Source: Teratosphaeria epicoccoides (Eukaryota; Ascomycota; Dothideomycetes; Mycosphaerellales; Teratosphaeriaceae). Taken from it: DNA of 64,000 nucleotides. The position numbers were made by a program, and so were the translations under genes. Location: positions 124,001-188,000 of the forward strand of contig JADDMT010000040.1 of the NCBI GenBank assembly GCA_021401465.1, written 5' to 3'. Every line of letters starts with the position of its first letter. Positions within the stretch are counted from its first letter, which is position 1. This document shows, in pieces, positions 57,848-64,000 of this stretch. Under the pieces are notes generated by a model. It was not told the origin of the DNA, did not search any database, and was given only the letters and a program-made list of their open reading frames with translations.

Positions 57848-58716
57848 ATGGCAAACGTATTCGCTGGTCGGCTCCAAGAGCATTTCTCCAAGATCGCTCC
57901 TGAAAACCACACCAATGGCTGGGACGCTTTGTGGCAAGAGCAAGTGACGCCTTGGGACCGCCGCGAACCAAGTAAGCAGACAGATACAGTTTGAATTGCC
58001 ACGCAGAGAGTGCTAATGCGTACACGACAGGTCCAGCTCTGGTCGAAACGCTCAATGAACATGCAGCGGTAATCGCATCCTCGTCTAAAAGCAAAGATGG
58101 ATCCAAACGCAAACGTGCTCTGGTGCCAGGTTGCGGCCGCGGCTATGATGTCTCTCTTTTCGCGGCTCACGGATATGATGCGTATGGCCTTGACGTCTCT
58201 CCGACAGCGCTGGACGGTGCCAAGAAGGAGCAAAACGAGGCCATTTCCGCGAATAAGTATCCCGTCAAAAATGAATCGCTGGGCCGAGGATGTGCCCGAT
58301 TCATATTAGGTGACTTCTTCACCGACGACTTCCTGAATGAGACCGGAGGCCATCAATTCGACGTGATATATGACTATACATTCCTATGTGCTCTTCCTAG
58401 AGAATTGAGGACGAAGTGGTCGAAGAGGATGAGCGAATTGCTTGCGCCAGAAGGTCGTTTGATCTGCCTCGAGTTTCCCTTGCACAAGCCGCCGAATTCG
58501 CCGGGTCCGCCTCATGGCTTGAGCTCGGAATTGTATCAAGCGCTACTCAAGACTCCGGGGCACGATGTGAAGTATCGAGAAGATGGGCACGTGATCCTCG
58601 ATGCGAATGTCGCAGCCACCGAGAGGGCATTGAAGCGACTCGATCATTGGAGACCGAAGCAGACGCATGAGGTTGGCAAGGATTCCGACCACGTCTCTGT
58701 TTGGACGCACCAGTAA
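57848..58716 (+). CDS. TPMT-family (thiol/halide) S-adenosylmethionine methyltransferase
   Basis: 269 aa from exons 57848-57971 and 58031-58716 (59-nt intron, joining RREP-SPALVETL). The N-terminal WDALWQEQVTPWDR is the TPMT signature. SAM-binding motif I is RALVPGCGRGYDVSLFAAHGYDAYGLDVSP. FDVIYDYTFLCALPRELRTKW follows, where the fungal family has its catalytic region. Relatives methylate thiols, thiocyanate or halides in the cytosol. The preferred acceptor is not visible. It lies head-to-head with an MFS exporter, which could be coincidence. Confidence 0.92.
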
Positions 58717-58788
58717 AGCGAACGCGGCGCTGGAGTGTTGAGACGCGACTTGTCAAGGAAGAGAAAGTCGCGTATCTCAACCTGAGAT

Positions 58789-59418
58789 TCAGTCGCAAAT
58801 CGGCTGCGTCCACCAAGCAGTCTGCAAGAAGCGATCGGCGTAAGGACCACAGTGCGCAGGCTCAATGACCATATGGGCCTGCGCCGCATGCCGGTAGCGC
58901 TTGCACTCAGGGAAAGTCTGCTGCTGCTGCTGCTGCTCCTCCTCCTCCTCCTCCTCTTCATCCCTGGCCCGTCCTCGCTTCCTTGAAACAACAGGCTTCA
59001 CCACCGTAGCAGCAGCAGTCGCAGCCGCAGCCGCAGCCTGCTGAGCACAGTCTCGCGCACTCATAGCAATCTGCTCACACATCTGGACCTTCTCAGCAAA
59101 CGGCTGCATCTGCACTCCAGAGCTTTCGATCTGAAGCAGCGTGAGGCCACTGGCAATGGAAGCATCCTCCAGAAGCTGCGTGATAAACGTGATGAGCTCG
59201 AAGTAGTCGTTTCCGACTTGTGAGCCGCAGGGAGCCATCTTGGCATCCTGACCGACGGCGTTGAGGAGCATCGAGAGTTTCTCCTTCTGATCGAAGAAGA
59301 ATTGTTGATATTGCAACGCTGCTTGGGCTCTAGGAGTGTAGGCGAAAAAGCAGCGGCGGGGTGTAGGGCGTTGCTGGACTGGTGCGAATGACGCGTCGGT
59401 GTGCATTGGGTAGCCCAT
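58789..59418 (-). CDS. Hypothetical protein with polyQ and polyE runs
   Basis: 209 aa, one exon, ATG 59418. The N-terminal helical part (RAQAALQYQQFFFDQKEKLSMLLNAV, ELITFITQLLEDASIASGLTLLQIES) looks folded. It is followed by an Ala-rich stretch, a basic nuclear-localisation-like VSRKRGRARDEE, and runs of 8 Glu and 6 Gln. The rest ends QTAWWTQPICD. It is probably nuclear. No family recognised. It is convergent with the methyltransferase gene. Confidence 0.6.
   Translation of the reverse strand: MGYPMHTDASFAPVQQRPTPRRCFFAYTPRAQAALQYQQFFFDQKEKLSMLLNAVGQDAKMAPCGSQVGNDYFELITFITQLLEDASIASGLTLLQIESSGVQMQPFAEKVQMCEQIAMSARDCAQQAAAAAATAAATVVKPVVSRKRGRARDEEEEEEEEQQQQQQTFPECKRYRHAAQAHMVIEPAHCGPYADRFLQTAWWTQPICD
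58919..58957. repeat. Compound CTG/CTC coding microsatellite
   Basis: (CTG)n followed directly by (CTC)n on plus, encoding Glu8-Gln6 on minus. Confidence 0.9.
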
Positions 59419-60073
59419 TTTTCAGACAGTCAAGTCGATCTTGGGGTGTCGTTTGCAGCGAGTGAATTGATGCAGTGGACAGTGACGATGTGAAGGAAGA
59501 TATTGTAGCAATTGGTGAGTCCAGGTGGTGAAGAAATCCAAGGCAGTGGCCGAAGGGATGGAGGCCAGCATAGCAGGGCAGGGTGAAACTGGAGAGAAAG
59601 CATGGCTCTATTTACCCTCGGCCTCGCTCTTCAGAGACCGCGAAGTCGCGTATAGTGGGAGTGGGTGGTCAGGGGTGGGACCAAGCGTTTGAGCGCGCAA
59701 CAGGCGCGGTGTCACCGTGTGGCTGGAGCCGCTGGACGGGGCAACGACGGTGGGGCCGAGATGCTTCCCGGCACTCAATTTCAAGCAGGAGGTAGTCAAA
59801 AGACACACGAGTCACGACTTTTCATCCACATCCACCTGCAGTCTGCAAGTAGATGACTTGGGCGAGACTTTTCCAGATTTGTTGTCAGCTCTGTGCTGTC
59901 AACAGGCATATCACAGGCATATCACAAGATTTGCGCATCTGCATGCTTGTTGCCAGCGTTCTGTATTTCCCCCCCCCCCCCCCCCCCCAAGGCTGGCCCT
60001 TGAGACTTTGTCCCTGCCACACCCCGCAACGGTGCAACTTTATGACCCTACAGCACTTATATCGCTCTTCATA
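59419..60073. other. Intergenic with 20-base poly-C tract
   Basis: Between the polyQ/polyE gene and the AtuA-like relic. The tract at 59969-59988 is the only notable feature. Confidence 0.5.
59969..59988. repeat. Poly-C homopolymer, 20 bases
   Basis: An uninterrupted run of 20 C, a length that is likely to vary in sequence data. Confidence 0.95.
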
Positions 60074-62127
60074 CTATTGCTTCAGAAATTTCCTCGGAAG
60101 CGGTACATGCACATCGCAAGTGTACCCTCCAAACCCTTTGCCTAGAGCGTCCAGGATCTTGGAAGAACTCACACCTCGAGCCATTGGGCCACAGATCACA
60201 AAGTGCACGGCCTTGACTTCCGGCATTTCGCAGCGCTCAATGAAGTACCACTCCTGCCAGTCGTCGCCCATCATCTCTTGCATTTGGTCGCGAGTGAGGA
60301 ATAAACGGAGCCAACCCCACTCGTCCTCGGTGTGGACGTACAGACCTAGGTTGATATTGGCCCCTTTGTCGCCAGATCGGCCTAGAGCGGTGTCTCCGAT
60401 TGGGACTGCAACCGTCTCTCCGAATGATTCCAACGGTGTTGGGTTGCTGGTCTCGTAATTCTCCCTCTCCTCCAAAGCCTCGGTCTTCGTGGCTGGACCG
60501 ACGACGGTCTTGCGCACCTTGCCGTCTTGCGGCGAGATGATATTGATATTCTCGTCGAGCTCGCTTATGGCTATCACTGCCAGATAGTATGCCAAGAATG
60601 GCTTTGGAAACGCCGTTCGAACGTCTATGGACAGATGCAGCCCAGCAAAGTGTTGTATCGTGTTCCAGCCCCTTGCTGGAATGAGCTTCGCAACCATGTC
60701 ACGATCTCAAGCTTGTCCCAAAATGCGCAGGTACGTGGTCGAAGCCAGTTGCGAACGAGGATTCTGCTCGGGCCGGCCGATCCTGTGACGCGAATCAGAG
60801 TGATGCTATTCGCCTTTTTCCATGCCTGGGTCGTCGCCACACTTACCATTGGAAGTCCAGAATGTCGAACTTTTCAACCATACCCCATTCCTTCAGCTTA
60901 TTGCGAAGTTGAGCTTCTTGGAGCTGGAACTTCTTCTCGGTGGCGTAGCCAGTGGCATTGACGAGCAGTTCTGCCTGCCTGGCGATCAAACGTAGTCAGC
61001 TCACGGGCTTTGAAATCCCTTTAGATACGTACCATCCGCCTTTGTAAAAGACAGCCAATTTCGTGGTCGATGGTGGCGGATGACCTTTGATGCCAGATAC
61101 CCTGACTCGATCCTTGCCCTCATCTTGCAACTTGACGTGCTTGATTTCTGCTTTCACGTCACTATTGAGATAAGTGGTGCCCTGTAGCTCGTGCAGTAGC
61201 TGACAAGTGACAGTGTCTGCGTCAACAAAACCATTCAGAGCTTCGCGCTTTGTGATGACAGTCTCCCCATTCGCTTCCACTTCAGCGATTGGCAAGCCGA
61301 GGTCAAGGAGTTCAGATATGTCATGCTTGGAGAAACCTGAATGGTTTGCTCCAGTTGTGTAGGTCGAGCACTCGATAAGGTGGCCAGCGATCAATGCGCC
61401 AGCAAGAGCGTCGAATACATCTTCTCGCCATTCATGCCACCATGCCGCGGCTCCAATCACTCACTGGTGAAGCATCTGCAACTCTACCGCAAATCATAGT
61501 TTGGCGCCGTCGTCGAGACCTCTCTTGATCGCTCGCATACCAATATATGCATTGGCAGAGACGACAGGCATGTGTGCCGGATGTCCCATGAACGCCTCAG
61601 TGTCTTTCGCGAGCTGCACATTCGACTTCGCCGTGTCAAGATGTGAAAGTGCATCATCTGTGGCCAGCAGATCGTGGACTTTGTGCATCATATCATCGCC
61701 GAGCACATACGCGACCGTGAGATTCAAGCCTTTGGACTTGGCGAGCTCGTGGGTCCCTTTCTAGCCAGGTCCTTGGGGTTGAGAGCACCTCCATTGATCA
61801 CGGCTTTGATCTTCTTCTCTGCGATTGAGTCGATGGACTTCTGCAGCCCATCCCAGGCTGTTGGTATGTAGCCTACATGTTCGCCTTTCGAGTATGCTTC
61901 CGCGTCGTTGGCAAGGTTGACCTCTGCCGTCGTCAGCAACAGTATATCTGGAGCATCACGCCAGCCGTACCTGCCAGGTAGTCACCAGTGATTACTGGCC
62001 TGCATGAAGTCAACAAAAGTCAACGCCTCCTCTGAGAAGCATATACCTGGTTGTACATATGGTCGCCTGGGTCCGGGACAGCACCGGAACAATTGGCAAT
62101 CCTGACAGCGCGCTGGACTGATTCCAT
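60074..62127 (-). pseudogene. AtuA-like (DUF1446) acyl-CoA catabolic protein, decayed
   Basis: Almost the whole AtuA/DUF1446 family sequence can be followed. It starts at 62127 (VQRAVRIANCSG), then ITGDYLAEVNLANDAEAY, AEKKIKAVINGGALNPK, LTVAYVLGDD, MPVVSANAYIGMRAI, ICGRVADASPV, GAAAWWHEW, GHLIECSTYTTGANHSGF and VRVSGIKGHPPPSTTKLA, ending with the small C-terminal domain. Splice sites remain for introns at 62000-62046, 61924-61970, 60979-61032 and 60783-60846. The frame is broken at the first exon join, near 61751-61760, near 61496-61503 (one base lost), by a tandem TCAC duplication at 61457-61464, and by a TGA at 60707-60709. In bacteria AtuA works in acyclic terpene (citronellol) breakdown. 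Fungal function is inferred. Confidence 0.88.
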
Positions 62128-62574
62128 GTTCACGAGCGGCAAAGCAGTGGGATGGTTATATGTTTCCTACTACAACGTGCCAGACCGGTCCGCATAGATC
62201 AATTTAGATACGATTGTGCAAATGGTTATCGGGCTCAAGCTACAGCAGCAGCTGACTGGATCAGACGTAAAAGATAGCTCGTCGTGGCTTCCAGAGTCAC
62301 TTACCGCAACTTTGAATCGTCAGTCTTGTAATGTATTCTGCGACAGATCATCTTGCACTATCAACTAAACATTAGCATCCCTAGTGATGGGCTGGTTGTT
62401 AAAAGGAAGCGCCACAATTCACTGGCCTGTTTTGCCTTGAATTTTGTCTTGAACGCATTTGTCGTCTGATACCTACCAAGTCATGGTTTCACTTGCGGAA
62501 GACTACGAGACTTCGCCCTCATTTCATCAATAGCTTGCACATACAGCCAGCATTGAGCGAGGCCTCCGAAGACG
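62128..62574. promoter_or_regulatory. Divergent spacer between the AtuA-like and CoA-transferase relics
   Basis: About 450 bases that should hold both promoters and possibly the first codons of the CoA-transferase. No motif recognised. Confidence 0.35.
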
Positions 62575-64000
62575 ATGGGATCCCGTAGGACAAACAAATC
62601 ACCATGTGCAGCATGGAACGGGATACTGCAGAACGACTTGATCCCATTTCTGCCCGCGCGGATCAAAGAAGCATCCAAGCTTGTCACATTGACAGGAAAC
62701 AGCGACCCCAGTATGCCCGTCAGCTGGCGCTTTGCGGAAAGCATTTCGGCGCTGAAGGCTTTCGAGGCCTCCATGCTCGATGCTTAGTGGGCCAAGAAGT
62801 ACAATGTCAAGCTGTTCGAGGTGACCATTGACACTGATCATGCATGTCTCTTCTTCATGTCGCCCCTTTTGACGAAGGTCATTATCGACGGGCAGGCGAC
62901 ACCGCTGAGTTTGCCTTCCATTGATGGTGTCCAAAGACACCAGAATGTTGTCGAGCAAATCGCTTCCGATGAACTGGACGACGTAATGAACGAGAAATAT
63001 CAGCAGGCAGGAACGGTCGCTTGGTCGTCTGAGGAGTTCCAGAGGACCGAGCATGATAAGGGGAATGCTCATATCGGGCTGTACTCAAGGGATAAGATCC
63101 CAAGCCATAATCAGCCTGCCTCGTGGTGGCCAGGAAATGCATCGCTGTCTTCGTTTCCCAAGTGGCCTTCGGCTGGGTTAAAGGTGGTTGACCTTACTCG
63201 CGTTCTTACATCGCCAGCCATCATTCGCGGGCTAGCCGAAATGGGAGCAAGTGTGATGCGCATCACAGCGCCTCATCTTACGGATCTGGGAGGCGTGCAC
63301 CAAGATCTCAACTGGGGCAAGTGGAAGGCTAGTCGTGCTTTAAAGACACAGCAAGGTCGAGCTGCCTTGAGAGAGCTGATTCGAAAAGCAGACGTTGTGG
63401 TCGACGGCCACCGTCCCGGTGCCATGGCTCGGAATGGCTTTGGTCGCAATGATATCTTTGAGCTGGTCAAGGAACGCGATCGAGGCCTGACTCTTGTACG
63501 CGAGAACTGCTATGGCTGGCATGGCCCATGGGCGCACCGTAGCGGGTGGCAACAGATCAGTGATGCTTGTTGTGGCGTCTCCATGCGTTACGGACAAGCG
63601 ATGGGTAATGATGAAGCCGTGCCGCCAGTGTTTCCCAATTCCGACTTTTAGTAAGCTGCATCGACCTCATGCACACTATCAGCACTGGTGTGATTGGCAG
63701 TGCGGCGACCCTTCATGCACTGGTTCAACGAGCCGAAGAGGGCGGATCATACAGTGTCGATGTATGCACATTTGCACATTGCGAAGGACATGACTGACGT
63801 AGATCCAGGTTTCTTTGAACTACTACTCCCAATGGCTCGTCCAATCCGTCGGCGAGTATCCGGAAGACATTTGGTCGCAACTATGGCAGCGGCATGGCTC
63901 GCCCATCTTCCGCCATTACCATTCGATGCAGTACATTCTACCGGCCATGATGAGTCCCGTGGCCAAGCATGACAGCAACACTTTCCTCAAGCCCGAGTTC
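62575..64000 (+). pseudogene. CaiB/BaiF family III CoA-transferase, in-frame stop, runs off the window
   Basis: Family III CoA-transferases move CoA between carboxylic acids. From ATG 62575 or upstream the frame gives ILQNDLIPFLPARIKEASKL and SWRFAESISALKAFEASMLDA, then TAG at 62785-62787. The same frame continues WAKKYNVKLFEVTIDTDHACLFFMSPLL. The core follows: LKVVDLTRVLTSPAIIRGLAEMGASVMRI, DLNWGKWKASRALKTQQGRAALRELI and DVVVDGHRPGAMARNGF. Exons end at 63650 and 63761. The last intron is 63762-63808, and the final visible part is VSLNYYSQWLVQSVGEYPEDIWSQL. The intron after 63650 is either 32 nt (63651-63682) or 50 nt (63651-63700); both keep frame. One nonsense codon makes it a probable pseudogene. 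The 3' end is outside the window. Confidence 0.85.

Overview
The window looks like nuclear DNA of a filamentous ascomycete (Pezizomycotina). I infer Dothideomycetes, but the sequence alone does not name a species. The evidence is many short GT-AG introns (about 47-100 nt) with CTRAC-like branch points, long monocistronic genes on both strands, and typical fungal families: a GH72 glucanosyltransferase, class II cAMP phosphodiesterase, Ccg-9 trehalose synthase, D-arabinono-lactone oxidase and a mitochondrial phosphate carrier.

Layout. 0.3-11.3 kb: GH72 cell-wall enzyme, an AIF-like FAD oxidoreductase with one frame break, a class II ketose-bisphosphate aldolase, an unrecognised three-exon gene, a flavin-reductase-like protein and an APH-family kinase-like protein. 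12-25.8 kb: a Gln-rich coiled-coil protein, a small secreted protein, poly(A) polymerase, a homoserine-acetyltransferase-like hydrolase, a short coiled-coil protein and PDE1. 26.9-31.8 kb: a decayed old yellow enzyme, a possible membrane protein, an amidase and a decayed F-box-like (2EXR-type) gene. 33.2-42.2 kb: Ccg-9 and a very large DH/PH-like protein.

42.5-49.6 kb is the odd part: a minisatellite, two related arrays of ~115-bp repeats that share leader and trailer sequence, a third leader relic, and fast-evolving acidic or coiled-coil genes with frame breaks. 49.9-59.4 kb returns to ordinary genes: phosphate carrier, ALO1, an MFS exporter, a TPMT-like methyltransferase and a polyQ/polyE protein. 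60.1-64.0 kb holds a divergent pair, AtuA-like (DUF1446) and a family III CoA-transferase. Both have recognisable introns but broken frames. Together they look like part of an acyl-CoA catabolic cluster that is being lost.

Most genes are independent housekeeping or accessory units. Functional links that can be argued are signalling and carbon reserve (PDE1, Ccg-9) and the decayed catabolic pair at the right edge. Frame-disrupting lesions were found in accessory genes but not in the recognised core genes, which argues for gene decay more than for uniform sequencing error. I saw no tRNA, rRNA, CRISPR array or intact transposon.
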